Positions 10,120 to 22,600 of a DNA stretch of 64,000 nucleotides are shown one piece after another (positions within the stretch are counted from its first letter, which is position 1; every line of letters starts with the position of its first letter). Below the pieces are notes generated by a model, which had not been told where the DNA came from, did no database searches, and saw nothing but the letters and a program-made list of their open reading frames with translations. The translations under genes and the position numbers were made by a program. The stretch is from Thermothelomyces thermophilus ATCC 42464 (lineage: Eukaryota > Ascomycota > Sordariomycetes > Sordariales > Chaetomiaceae). The stretch lies in NCBI RefSeq assembly GCF_000226095.1, contig NC_016472.1, positions 7,006,001 to 7,070,000 of the forward strand, given 5' to 3'.

Positions 10120-13100
10120 AGGGGCCCGAAAACCATTAATGCCTGTATAGCAGCGAGTGATAGCGTAGTATAGGAGGAACTAGTGTAAGAGACCACTATA
10201 TCAAGACCTCCTAGTAGAAATATAGGAAATCGCTATAATCTTTAGATGACGGTAGTAAGATAAGCGACTATAAATAATAATATAATAGAGATAGCACGAA
10301 ATGCTTATACTAGTGGATAGTAGAGCAGAGATAAACCTGATTTCGCTAACGCTTATAAATTAGCTACAGATACCCTAGAGAATGAAGCAGAAGTATAGTA
10401 TAGTCAAAGGGCCATTTCCGATGTAATAGGTATATAGGGAGATTAAACCGATCGATATTACTATAGTAAGGAAGACTATAGTAGTTATATTTAGCATTAT
10501 AGATATAAGTAACGATAAAGATATAATATTAGGGTTATTATAGTATAAAGATTATAACTTGGACATTAGCTAGAAGAATAGTAGCTACTTATAACCCTAA
10601 ACAGAATCGTATTCGACTAGTAAGATAGGGAGTATACAAGGATTATAAGCAGACGATACTTAAAGGAAGGCATATTCCATAGATCTACCGCAAGAGACGA
10701 ATAGTGGCAGGCAGACCACTACGGACTCTAGAAGAAGTGGTATAACGACACCAACGTTATAATAGAAGGAACGAGCTAAACCGCTAATAGCTATTCTCTC
10801 TATTAACGAATGTAAAGCATTATAATTAGAGTAGTAGGTTAAGATAGGAGAAATCGCTAGCATCGCTATAGATAGAACCAAGTTTATATACTATTAGAAA
10901 GCCGAGAGACAAGACAAGACTAGGGAAGTACTAAAGGAATACGAAGGACACCTAGCATTCGAACCGAAGTATCTAGAAGGATTACTAGAGCACGGCCTAT
11001 AGGATTACGAGATTAAGCTTAAGGAAGGAATATAACTAAAGTTCTTTAAGATTTACTATATAAGCTAGATATAGAACGAAGAACTTAAGCGATATTTAGA
11101 GGAAAACCTTTAAAGAGGATATATCTACCCATCGATATTGCTAGTAGGCTACCTAATCCTATTTATACCTAAGAAAGATAGAAAGCTATAGTTATATATT
11201 AACTATTAGTAACTTAACAAATAGACTATAAAAAACCGATAACTATTACTACTAATCTTATAGCTCTAAGATCAGTTAGTAAGAGCCTAATATTTTATAT
11301 ATCTTAACTTGCCATCGGCCTATAACTATATATAGATTAAAGAAGGCGACAAGTAGAAAACGGCCTTTAGGACACCCTATAGTCACTACAAGTACCTTAT
11401 TATGCTATTCGGATTTACAAACGCGCCGGCAACATTCTAAGCCCTAATTAATCAAGCTATCTAACCCTTTCTCGACAAATTTGCAATATATTATCTCGAT
11501 AATATACTTATCTTCTCTAAGATAATAGATAAATACTAGAAGCACGTAAGAGTAGTGCTAGACGTATTATACGCGTATAAGCTATTAGTTAATAAGGAAA
11601 AGAGCGAATTCCACGTTGGGAAAACAGTGTTTCTAGGATATAAGATATCCCTAGGACAAATCTAGATAGAACCTTCAAAGGTCGAAGCTATTAAGGATTA
11701 GCTATAACTAACGTCAGTTATAGAAGTACGAAGTTTCATCGGGTTTATAAACTTCTACCGGATGTTCATTAGGAACTTTAGAGCAATTATATAACCTTTA
11801 TACAAACTTACCAAAAAGAACGCTAAATTCCAATGGGAAGAGTAATATAAGCAAGCATTTACGTAGATCTACGACGCCATTACTAAAGATCTAGTACTAG
11901 TGCTACTAGACCCTAAGAAGCCATTTAAGGTAGAAACGGACGCTTTAGACTACGCTATCGGAGGACAGTTAGGATAACAAGACGAACAAGGGAAGCTATA
12001 TCCTATAGCCTTCTTTTTAAAGAAGCTTGATAGACTATATCTTAATTATCCAATCTATAATAAGGAACTACTTATAATTGTCGAAGCCTTTAAGGAATAG
12101 CGACTATACCTTAGCAGTACAATCGAACTAGTATAAGTATATATGGATTATAAGAATTTACAGTACTTTACGACGATAAAGGAGCTTAATAGACGACAAA
12201 TATAATAAGTAGAATTCCTTATAGAATTTAATTTTAAGATCTGCTATAAGAAGAGCAAAGAGAATATATAAGCGGACGCCTTAAGCCGATAAATAGATTA
12301 TACGGAAGGACAAATAGAAACAACGCTACCGTTATTTAAGGAACGAATAGACGGAACGCTATATTACAAAACATAGATACCTATAGAAGACGATCTACTT
12401 AACTTATTCCTAGAATGTTATATAATCTTTCGAGAAGAAAGGATTAACAAGGCATAGTATCAAGTAATACCCGGACTAGTAGTACCTAATAGAGTGAAAG
12501 AAAAAGATAGGAAACTCTAGTACCAAGGCAAAGCATATATCTACGACAAAGATCAATAGCTACAAATAATTCAAGAACTCTATAAGTCGAAACTCGGAGG
12601 ATATAAAGGAGTTATAAAGACTATCGTATAAGTTAAGAAACACTATAACTTTCTATAGTTAACGGCACAAGTTAAGGAAGTTATACGGAGCTACAATATT
12701 TACAATCGAAGCAAAACGGCACGATATAAGCTATATGGGCCACTTTAGCCACTACTAATAGCTAATAAACTATAGAGTTTAGTTACAATAGACTTTATTA
12801 CGAAACTGCTAGAATCTAAGGATATAGCTATAGAGGTAATCTATAATAGTATTCTCATTATAGTAGACCGCCTAACTAAATAGGTATACTTCTTTCCCCA
12901 TAAGGAGTCTTAGACAGCGGAACAGCTAGTAGACGTAATCTATCGGCAAGTTACATTAGTATACGCTTAGCCGTAAGAATAGATTACCGACAGAGATACC
13001 AAGTTCGTATCGAAGTTCTAGCAAGCGTTAATGTAACAATTAGGCATTAATAGCAAGCTGTTAACAGCATATTACCTACAAACCGACGGACAAATAGAGT

Positions 13101-13830
13101 AACTAAACTAAGTTATCAAGCAGTACCTCTGTTCTTACGTTAACTACTAGTAAGATGACTAGGTTATACTATTACCAATAGTATAACTTGCCTATAATAT
13201 AACGCTAATAGAAACGACCAAAGTTATACCATTCTTTATAAACTACAGATACAAAGTAGACCTTAGGCAAGGACTAGAGGTTATAATGCCAAGAGTAGTA
13301 GTCAAAGTAAAACAAATATATATACTATATAAGAAGCTTAAAAAGGAACTTAAGTTTATTAGAACCAGAATAAAGAACTACTATGACAAACATAGGCTCG
13401 AGGGACCTTGCCTAGAGAGGGGAGACAAAGTCTACTTAATTATACAAAACTTACGAACTAAACAACTAAGCACGAAGCTAGACCTTAAGAAGGTCGGACC
13501 CTTCGTTATCAAAGAACGAATCTCGACATCTAACTATCGACTATCGTTACCGTTATCTATATGACTATAGATAGACGTTTTTTATATTTCACTTCTCGAA
13601 CTAGCGTCAAAGAACGTTAAAATCGCTACGAACATCGAAGTAAAGGACAAAGAAGAAGAATAGAACGTTAAAGAAATTCTAGATTTATATATTATTAATA
13701 GGGAACTGTAGTATCTAGTCAAATAGCTCGATTTTGGACTAGAGGATAACTTATAGGAACTAGTTAAGAATTTAAACTGCCCTAAGAAACTAGAACAGTT
13801 CTACCGCTAGAACCTAGATTGACTATAGGC
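10120..13830 (+). pseudogene. pol of element C
   Basis: Protease motif LVDSRAE at 10310-10327 (DSG to DSR), RT YLDN at 11492-11503 (second catalytic Asp lost by G-to-A), RNase H about 11935-11960, integrase about 12560-13570 with the GPF module in the open stretch 13286-13564, and chromodomain about 13680-13810. The frame is -1 relative to gag once element B is removed. Numerous TAG/TAA codons; inactive. Confidence 0.87.
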
Positions 13831-14424
13831 ACTAGCTTAGACAAAACGGCTAAGTCGGCCTCCGACAAATCTAGGCCTAAAGAGAACTAATTAAACAAGA
13901 CATTAGCACCCTAGGACTATACATCACTAATAACGCGTACCTCAGAATCCTATACCCTCCGTTCTTCTACCTCTATTTCCTCTAGAGATTATATACCTTG
14001 ACGAAATAGCTTGGAACCCTGCTCCTTTAAGAAACGTTTCTAGCGACAAAGACAAGCTAATCGACTGACAGCTATCTGAAGTTAAGTCTAAAGAACGAAA
14101 GGGGCCTCTTTAGTATCGGCCTCTTCTTATTCTATACGTTTCTATTTAGATATAATCTTCGTTACTATAAAAGATTAGCTATAAACATTAAGGCAATAAA
14201 TAAGGCTATGAACAAGTAGACGCTATATTGGAACTATTATAAGAACGACCCTAACGTATACACTCGCTATAATGAGAAAAGCCTAACGCTATACGACAAG
14301 CTAAGTTCCACTTAAAATACTACAAACATAGTATAACGTCTACGCTAGAAGAATCAATAAAAGAAGCAAGCGTGGTACGCTATTAGGATTTTAAAGATCG
14401 ATGCTTAGAGATACGATCTGCTAT
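13764..14424 (-). pseudogene. Antisense Zn2Cys6-like gene of element C
   Basis: It converges on pol. The likely start is ATA at 14424-14422 (former ATG). The zinc cluster spans 14328-14239 with CX2CX6CX8CX2CX6C spacing; three Cys are still TGT and three are now TAT. A 49-nt GT...AG segment at 14213-14165 has the right length and phase (1) to restore the frame into a second exon rich in Lys/Glu (KRFLKEQG, SLEEIEVEE), ending at TAA 13766-13764. About 203 residues. The sequence is clearly diverged from the other classes but the layout is the same. Confidence 0.72.
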
Positions 14425-14550
14425 CTTGTTAGTCACTAGTAGTATAGAAAAAGGAAAAAATTACAAGGTATACGTAGAAAAGGACGTTAGCGCTATTTAA
14501 AACGGCCTAAGATAGGCTTTTAGGTAGAAAGCCTTAAAGGAGGGGCATCG

Positions 14551-14983
14551 TATCATAGAAATATATATATAGGACGCCGCCTAAGCCGCCTCCCTAACAG
14601 GCTAATAGGACAGTAGGAATGATAGGCTAATCAGGATAGGATCACACTTAGTAAGAAATGATCCTAGCAGAGGATCATTAGCTTACGATGTAAGCTAGGT
14701 AAGCTAGTACAGAGGATCACTACGACTATTAGTGATCCTAGGATTATATATATATATAGATAGTCACTCGTTATAGTAGACTCTAGGAGTTTACTAGTAA
14801 TAGTAACCTAACCTATAATTATAGTACTTATACTAAGCATCGCTAACTACTATAAGAGATAACTCTAGTGTTGTTATAAACCCTTTGGCTTCACCGAATC
14901 CCTTAGATAACCTGTATACTTGTCCTGCTTAATTTACCTCCGTCTGAACCCTTTTAGAAGAAGTCTAAGTTGGGTTCGTCACA
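14551..14983 (+). repeat. 3' LTR of element C (433 bp)
   Basis: It starts TATCATAG (mutated TGTCAC...) after PPT and CATCG, and ends GGGTTCGTCACA. Its U3 is its own class and carries three close inverted repeats (14657-14738). The R-U5 half is shared with all other LTRs here. The following GCTAT (14984-14988) should be the right target duplication; the left one is off-window. Confidence 0.9.
14657..14738. repeat. Three adjacent inverted repeats in the U3 of element C's LTR
   Basis: Arms AATGATCCT/AGGATCATT at 14657-14679, AGCTTAC/GTAAGCT at 14680-14696 and GGATCACTA/TAGTGATCC at 14714-14738, all perfect. They are packed upstream of the TATA stretch near 14743 in the promoter part of the LTR. 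Confidence 0.7.
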
Positions 14984-15008
14984 GCTATCTATATATTTAT
15001 CTGTAACA
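14984..15008 (-). repeat. Terminal 25 bp of the 3' LTR of element D
   Basis: It aligns without gaps to the last 25 bases of the G/L-type LTR, with only C-to-T and G-to-A differences. The rest of this LTR is separated by the insertion of C and lies off-window to the left. Confidence 0.85.
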
Positions 15009-15134
15009 CGATGCCCCTCCTTTAAGGCTTTCGACCCGAAAGCCCTCTTAGGCCGTTTTAAATAGTGCTAATACCCTTTGCTTATAAGTACTACATTCTT
15101 CCTATTTCTACGTTATAGTTGCTATATTAATAAA

Positions 15135-15784
15135 ATGCCGATAGAGAAACGGAAGTTATATTCTATACGTTACTATGCTTTCCTTGCTTAAAACATCGCT
15201 AAGAACGGTTTTATCGTTATACCTTGCTCTTGGTACGCGTTATAAGGCCTTGTCTATAAAATGATCGCGTATATAAAACGTTATAAGGCCTATATTTGTT
15301 AAGGTCGTTCTTACAATAGCTCTAGTATCTTACTTTCTTCCTATAAGCTCGTCTTTCCTTTTTTTTTTAAGTATAATTCCTAATATTTATTCTAATAGAT
15401 CGTATTCTCTAGGAGTAGCATCGTATTAAGGATATTAAATATCGTGCTAAACTTAAGCTAGATAAATCCTAATGCCGTCTAGAAGAAGCCTAGTACGAGT
15501 TATCTGAAAAGCTTATATAGCTCTAGCGTCTTTATTAGTAGAAGGAGTTTTTAGTAAAGAAAGGTATTAATATAGTAGCGTGTAGTCTATTAACCTTAGA
15601 CGAGTTAGAGGCAGTTAAGCGGCAAGAACGGTAAGAGGCGCCTACTATACCCTCGTTAGAGATTAATAATGCTATTAATACTATCGACTAAGGCGTTATC
15701 TTTAGTTCTATTCTAGGTTTTCCTTTAGTTAATCCAGGTTCTGCCTGTACTATTCTAGTTTCTTAAGGTAGTTTAAATTCTTAA
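15135..15784 (+). pseudogene. Antisense Zn2Cys6-like gene of element D (two exons)
   Basis: ATG is kept at 15135. Exon 1 is 208 nt with the zinc pattern (TGCTCTTGGTAC, C-X2-C now Y, and so on). The intron begins at 15343 with ATAAGC (former GTAAGC), has a long T-tract, and ends near 15395, where AG has become AA. Exon 2 is charged (LEEA, KEFLVKKG, TLDELEAV) and ends at TAA 15782-15784. About 198 residues; same class as G and L. Inactivated by several in-frame stops. Confidence 0.78.
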
Positions 15785-16961
15785 CTAGTTCCTATAAGTT
15801 ATCCTCTAGTCCAAAATCAAGCCATTTAACTAAATACTATAGTTCCCTATTGATAGTACGTAAATCTAGAATTTCTTTGACGTCCTATTCTTCCTCCTCG
15901 TCTTTTGCTTCGATATATATAGCAACCTTAGCGTTTTTCGATGCTGGTTCGAGAAGTAAAATATGAAAAATATCCGTCTGTAGTCGTATAGATGATAATA
16001 ACGATAGTCGGTAGTTAGATATCGAAATTCGTTCTTTGATAACAAAGGGTCCGACCTTCTTAAAGTCTAGCTTCGTGCTTAATCGTTTAGTTCGCAGGTT
16101 TTGTATAATTAGGTAGACTTTGTCTCCCCTCTCTAGGCAAGGTCCCTTAAGCCTATATTTGTCGTAGTAGTTCTTTATTCTGGTCCTGACAAACTTAAGT
16201 TCCTTTTTAAGCTTTTTATATAATATGTATATCTGTTCTACTTTAACTACTACTCTTAGCACTATAACCTCTAGTCCTTACCTAAGGTTTGCTTTATATC
16301 TGTAGTTCGCGAAGAACGGTATAACTTTAGTTGTTTCTATTAGCATTATATTATAAGCGAGTTATGCTATTAGTAATAGTATGACCTAGTCGTCTTGCTA
16401 GGTAGTTAAGGTAAGAATGGAGATACTACTTGATAACTTAGTTTAGTCGCTCCGTTTGTCCGTTAGTCTATAGGTAATATGCTATTAATAGCTTGCTATT
16501 AACGCCTAATCGTTATATTAACACTTGCTAGAACTTCGACGCGAACTTAGTATCTCTGTTGGTAATCTATTCTTATAGCTAAGCATATACTAATGTAACT
16601 TGCCGATAGATCATATCTACTAACTGTTTAGCTATCTAAGACTCCTTATAAGGAAAGAAGTATACTTATTTAGTTAGGCAATCTACTATAGTAAGAATAT
16701 TATTATAGATTACTCCTATAGCTATATCCTTAGATTCTAGTAGCTTTATAATAAAGTCTATTATAACCAAGCTCTATAGTTTATCAGCTATTAGTAGTAG
16801 CTAAAGTAGCCTATATAGCTTATATTATACTATTTTGCTTCGATTATAAATGTCGTAGTTCTGTATAACTTCCTTAACTTATACCGTTAACTATAGAAAG
16901 TCGTAGTGTTTCTTAACTTATGCAATAGTCTTTGTAACTCCTTTATATCCTCCGAGTTTCA
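15785..16961 (-). pseudogene. pol of element D, 3' part (integrase and chromodomain)
   Basis: The chromodomain lies about 15870-15785 and the integrase C-terminal GPF region in the open stretch 16262-15885 (GPFVIKERIS). The integrase core continues up to the E insertion at 16962. The last five bases, TTTCA, are the left copy of E's target duplication. The integrase zinc domain continues at 24521. Confidence 0.85.
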
Positions 16962-17395
16962 TGTCACGATTCGACCGCATAAGGCAACCTGACAAGGCAC
17001 ACAGAACCAATCAGGAACCACAAGACCTAAGGACCAATCAGGAAGTGATCGTAGTAATCGCACTTCGATCAAGGCAAGCACCCGAACAATAATCGAAGGA
17101 TCGTAGCAGCGATCACACAATCGGAATCTAGGGGAGAACACTTAGGAATAAGGAAACCAGACAAGTATATTAGATAGCTAGTCACTCGTTCTAGTAGACT
17201 CTAGGAGTTTACTAGTGGTAATAATTATAATTATAATACTTATACTAAGCATTGCTAATTACTATAAGAGATAACTCTAGTATTATTATAAACCCTTTAG
17301 CTTCACCAAATCCCTTAGACAACCTACCTACTTATCACGCTTAATCTACCTCTATCTAGACCCTTTTAGAAGAAGTCTAAGTTAGGTTCGTCACA
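16962..17395 (+). repeat. 5' LTR of element E (434 bp)
   Basis: TGTCACGATT...GTTCGTCACA. U3 carries two copies of ACCAATCAGG (CCAAT-box like, about 17006-17045), and a TATATTAGATAG stretch precedes the transcribed part. R contains AGTGGTAATAA at 17214-17224, the exact complement of the PBS. Confidence 0.95.
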
Positions 17396-17397
17396 CG

Positions 17398-17408
17398 TTA
17401 TTACCACT
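17398..17408 (+). promoter_or_regulatory. Primer-binding site of element E (self-priming type)
   Basis: TTATTACCACT begins two bases after the 5' LTR. It is an exact 11-base reverse complement of 17214-17224 in the R region of the same LTR, and pairing stops at 11. No tRNA-like TGG start is present. Tf1-type elements use an 11-base pairing of this kind. Confidence 0.75.
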
Positions 17409-17461
17409 CCCTTTGTTCTGTTATAGTTTAGAACGGAGGTGACTTTGACCTCGACATCGAC

Positions 17462-19690
17462 ATAGCTACCAACGTTACGGCCGAATAGCTGCTCGCTTAG
17501 CTTAGTTAACTCTAGTAGCGGATCTAGGAGTTAGACCAGAGAGACAAGGCTGCTTAAGCTCGAATCAAGGAACTCGAGAACCGCGAAAAGTACTTACAGA
17601 AGTTAGTTAACGAGGCCTACGCCAAAATCGAGGCACTCGAGGGCGCCAAAGCGAAGCGTATTAAGATTGAACTACCTGGTAAATATAGAAGAACTAAGGA
17701 GGATCTTATAAGATTCCTAACAAACCTCTAATCCTACTTCCGGCTTAATAATGACAAGTTTCCGGACGACAAAGCTAAAGTCCTCTATATAGCTACAAGA
17801 CTAGAGGGCAAGGCACTTAGATGGTTCGAGCCTATGTAGAACGACTATCTTACGGAGGAAGACGAAGACGATCGAGACGCGTTTACATAGGCAGTCTTCC
17901 GATCTTACAACCGTTTTAAAGAAGAGCTTTGGAAAGTTTTTAGCGATAAAGACGAGAAGATTTATACGTAAGAAAGACTTGCTAATCTCTAATAGACCAA
18001 GTTAGTAGCCTCTTATACCGTATAGTTTAGATAGGACATGCTTAAGTCTTAGCTTAATAATAAGGCATTAATACAATTGTTCTATAATAGCCTAAAGGAA
18101 AAGGTTAAGGACAAGCTATATAAGTACGATCGGCCTAAAACTCTAGACAAATATATCGTGTAGGCTATTAGGATTGATAATCGACTCTACATACAAGAGT
18201 AGTAGAAACAAGGTCGAATAAACGGAACTATAGTCAAGGCTAACGACAAGAAAAAGCGAACGTACGTCAGTACTTCGTATAGGACGTACCCTAGAGCTAT
18301 AGATATAGATGTAGTATAGAAGCAGGACTAGAAGAAGATAACTAAAGACAAGTCCAATGTTACCTACTATAACTGCGGAAAGAAAGGGCACTATAAGCAA
18401 GAATGCTAAAGCCCGAAGAAAGAGTAAAAGCTAGTCCCTAGAAAAGAAATCATAGATATTAACAAAACCACTAAGAACGTCACTAAAGTAGTAGCCACAA
18501 GCTACGAAGACAAGGGCAGTGACACGGATAGTCTTAGATACGACGGCAACAGTAAAGACGAACAAGCACCGTACTCCGAACTAATCACTATAAACCCAGA
18601 GACAGGTCTTGCCGAATAGGATATAATAGGAGAATATACACTGCTAGTTTTGATTCTCCTAGCCTTGAGGTAGTAGGGTTTTATAGTCACGTAGAGGCAG
18701 GATAGATCGTAGATAACCGACATCTAAGGAATTAAAAGACCCGGACCTAATATTCTATTCCTCTAGGAACAAATCGAATAGTACCATAACGAAGTTTTCT
18801 AGCTTAATATAGAACTATATAAATAGGATAAACGCTTAATTCGACTTACCTAGTAGAGTGATAGAATGAGGGACAAAATAAGGGAACTCTGACATATTGT
18901 AGAAACTATTAAAGGAAGACAGCCTATGATATATAATAGGCCTAATAGCTACGCCAAGTATCTTGACGGCTAGCAACTTAATAACGACATATGGAACCTA
19001 GAATACTAGTTTATGCGCGCGAACCGCGGAAAAGACGAGCATACGTAGGAAAGCTACTAGAAGAAACACTCCTATATTAGCACTAGAGTACCTACGATCT
19101 ACGTACAATAGGAAGGATTCGGGAAAGAATTCCAATGCCTCCCAGGCAACGCTACGTAACTATACCCTTAATATAAGGCATATACGTAAGTGCCCTAGTT
19201 CTAGTGTATGGCATACAAATGCCGATACCACTTCCGCGACAAATTCGAAAATAATCACTAGCCGACCCGACAAGGAAATGAGGACAGAAGCTTACGCCCT
19301 ATAGAATAGGTCTACGATATAGGAAATAGAGCGGCCGAATTGCTCTAGAAGATCGAAGCCCGTAATCTAGAAAGTATTATAATAGTTCTAAGACAAGCCT
19401 AGCCTAGGCACTACAGAACCGGACGAGACACGTAGGACTTGTGCTAGAGCAACGACTACCTCTATTACGCGGATAAAAAGAAATTACGAATTCGGGAGCT
19501 TTAGATGAAGCTATAGCATATACGACGGAAAGTAGAACGGACCTAATAGTAGGAAGCCGTAAGCACCTAATGGCTTATAGAAATGAGTACGATCGACAAA
19601 GCTGCTATTAGCCAAACAACTAGAGAGGTTAGCACTGACCTAGGAAACGGGTCAGGGCCCTTCGAGGGGCCCGGAAACCATTAACGCCCG
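17462..19690 (+). pseudogene. gag of element E
   Basis: The start ATG is now ATA at 17462. The capsid-side N terminus is followed by a charged region. The zinc knuckle at 18365-18409 reads YYNCGKKGHYKQEC: only its first Cys is lost. A second cluster, CMAYKCRYH, is at 19205-19231. The GGGCCC hairpin is at 19655-19672. The frame holds throughout, and the breaks are TAG/TAA at former Trp, Gln and similar codons. Confidence 0.9.
19655..19672 (+). other. GGGCCC hairpin at the gag-pol junction (element E)
   Basis: GGGCCC-TTCGAG-GGGCCC. The upstream gag frame (first bases congruent to 2 modulo 3) gives way to the pol frame (congruent to 1), a -1 shift. I see no canonical slippery heptamer in the gag frame just before it. 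Confidence 0.6.
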
Positions 19691-22600
19691 CGTAGCAGCA
19701 AGTGGTAGCGTAGTATAGGAGGAACTAGCGTAAGAGACCACTATATCGAGACCTCCTAGCAGAAACATAGGAAATCGCCGCAATCTTTAGACGACGGCAG
19801 CAAGATAAGCAATTGTAGATAATAGCATAGTAGAAATAGCACGAAATGCTTATACTAGTAGATAGTAGAGCAGAGATAAACCTAATTTCGCTAACGCTTG
19901 TAAATTAGCTACAGATACCCTAGAGAATGAAGCGGAAGTATAGTATAGTTAAAGGGCCATTTCTGACGTAATAGGTACGTAGAAAGACCAAACTAATCGA
20001 CATTACTATAGCAAGGAAGACTATAGTAGTTATATTTAGCATTATAAACATAGGTAACGATAAAGACATAATATTAGGGTTACTATAGTATAAAGATTAC
20101 GACCTAGACATTAGCTAGAAGAATAGTAGCTACCTACGACCCTAAACAGAGTCGTATTCGACTAGCAAGATAGGGAGCACGCAAGGATCGCGAGCAGACA
20201 ATGCTCAAGGAAAGGCATATCCTACGGATCTACCGCAAGAGACGGACAGTAGCAGGCAGACCACTATAGACTCTAGAAGAGGTAGCACAATAACATCGAT
20301 ATCACGACAGGAGGAACAAGCTAAATCGCCAATAGCTATTCTCTCTGTTAACGAATGTGGAGCACTGCAATTAGAGCAATAGGTTAAGATAGGAGAAATC
20401 GCTAGTATCGCCATAGACGGAACCAAGTTTATATATTATTAGAAAACCGAGAGACGAGACAAGACTAGGGAAGTACTAAAGGAGTACGAGGGACACCTAG
20501 CATTCGAACCGAAATATCTAGAAGGGCTACCAGAATACAGCCCATAGGATTACGAGATCAAGCTTAAGGAAGGAGCATGACTGAAGTTCTTTAAGATTTA
20601 CTATATAAGCTAGATATAGAACGAAGAACTTAAGCGATATTTGGAGGAGAACCTTTAAAGAGGATATATTTGCCTGTTGACATTGCTAGTAGGCTACCTA
20701 ATCCTGTTTATACCTAAGAAAGATAGAAAGCTATAGTTATATATCGACTACTAGTAACTTAACAAATAGACCGTGAAAAACCGATACCTGTTACCGCTAA
20801 TCTTATGGCTCCGAGATCAGTTAGCAGGAGCCTAATATTTTACACGTCTTAACTTGCTATCGGCCTATAACTATATATAGATCAAAGAAGACGACGAGTA
20901 GAAAACGGCCTTTAGGACACCCTATAGCCACTATAAGTACCTCATCATGCCATTCGGACTTACGAACGCGCTAATAACGTTCTAAGCCCTAATTAATTAA
21001 GCTATCCGACCCTTTCTCGACAAATTTATAGTATATTATCTTGACAATATACTTATCTTCTCTAAGACAATAGACAAATACCAAAAGTATATAAAAGTAG
21101 TACTAGACGCGCTATATATATACAAGCTATTAGTTAACAAGGAAAAGAGCGAATTCCATATTAGGAAGATAGTCTTTTTAGGATATAAAATATCCCTAGG
21201 ACAAATTCGGATAGAACCTTTAAAGGTTAAAGCTATCAAGAATTAGCTACGACCGACGTCAGTTATAGACGTACGAAGCTTTATCGGATTTACGAACTTC
21301 TACCGAATGTTCATCAGGAACTTTAGAGCGATCGTACAACCTTTACACGAACTTACCAAGAAGAACGCTAAATTCTAATAGGAAGAGCGACATAAGCAAG
21401 CATTTATGTAAATCCGTAACGCCATTACTAAAGATCTAGTACTAGTACTACTAGACCCTAAGAAGCTATTCGAGGTAGAAATAGATGCTTTAGACTACGC
21501 CATCAGAGGATAATTAGGATAATAAGACGAACAAGGGAAGCTACATCCTGTAGCCTTCTTTTTAAAGAAGCTTGATAGACCATGTCTTAATTATCCAATT
21601 TATAACAAGGAACTACTTATAATTATCGAAGCTTTTAAGGAATAGCGACTATACCTTAGCGGTATAATTAAACTAGTACAAGTGTATACAGATCACAAGA
21701 ATTTACGATACTTTACGATGACGAAGGAGCTTAATAGACGACAAATACAATAGGCAGAATTCCTTGTGGAATTCAACTTCGAGATCTGCTATAAGAAGGG
21801 CAAAGAGAACGTACGAGCGGATATCTTAAGTCGACGAACGGATTATATAAAAGGACAAACAGGAACAATACCACCGTTATTTAAAGAACGAACAGACGGA
21901 ACACTATATTATAAAACGTAGATACCTATAGAAGATAATCTACTTAACTCGTTCCTAGAATGCTACGTAATCTTTCGAGAGGAAAGGATTAACGAGGTAT
22001 AGTATCAAGTAACACCTAGACTAGTAGTACCTAATGGAGTAAAAGAAAGAGATAGGAAACTCTAGTACTAAGGCAAAGTATATATCTATAATGGGGATTA
22101 ATAGCTACGAATGATTCGAGAACTCTATAAGTCGAAACTCGGAGGACACAAAGGAGTTACGAAGACTATCGCACAAGTTAAGAAACACTACGACTTTCTA
22201 TAGTTAACGGCACGAGTTAAGGAAGTCGTACGGAACTATAACACCTACAATCGAAGCAAAACGGCACGACATAAGCCATATAGGCTACTTTAGCCACTGC
22301 TAATAGCTAACAAACTATAGAGCTTAGTTACGATAGACTTCATTACGAAGCTACTAGAATCTAAGGACATAGCTATAGGAGTAACCTATAATAGTATTCT
22401 CACTATAGTAGATTACCTAACCAAATAGGTATACTTCTTTCCTTATAAGGAGTCCTAGATAGCTAAATAGCTAGCAAACGTAATCTATTAGCAAGTTATA
22501 TTAGTATACGCTTGGCCGCGAGAATAGATCACCGATAGAGACACCAAATTTGTATTGAAGTTCTAGCAAGCGTTAATGTAACGATTAGGCGTTAATAGCA

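Larger units (their letters stand above)
1058..14983 (+). mobile_element. Element C: plus-strand chromovirus, 5' end off-window, interrupted by A and B
   Basis: C is seen in two pieces, 1058-1885 and 9376-14983, split by element B. Element A interrupts it at the left edge. Order: gag, pol, chromodomain, antisense gene, hairpin, PPT, 3' LTR. Once B and one copy of GGTCT are removed, the gag frame runs continuously across the B site. C itself inserted near the end of D's 3' LTR: the 25 bases after C (14984-15008) are the end of a D-type LTR. Confidence 0.9.

Noticed and set aside
13900-14480. Apparent gene-free gap between the chromodomain and 3' LTR of C, first taken as host DNA
   Set aside because: The reverse strand holds the zinc cluster and helix region of the antisense gene, with hairpin and PPT in the usual place.
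16959-17141. Open frames inside LTRs (here, 9201-9482, 62557-62757, 63357-63566, 63704-63913, 54770-54982)
   Set aside because: They lie in the U3 or R-U5 of LTRs, cross LTR borders, and are not kept between LTR classes.
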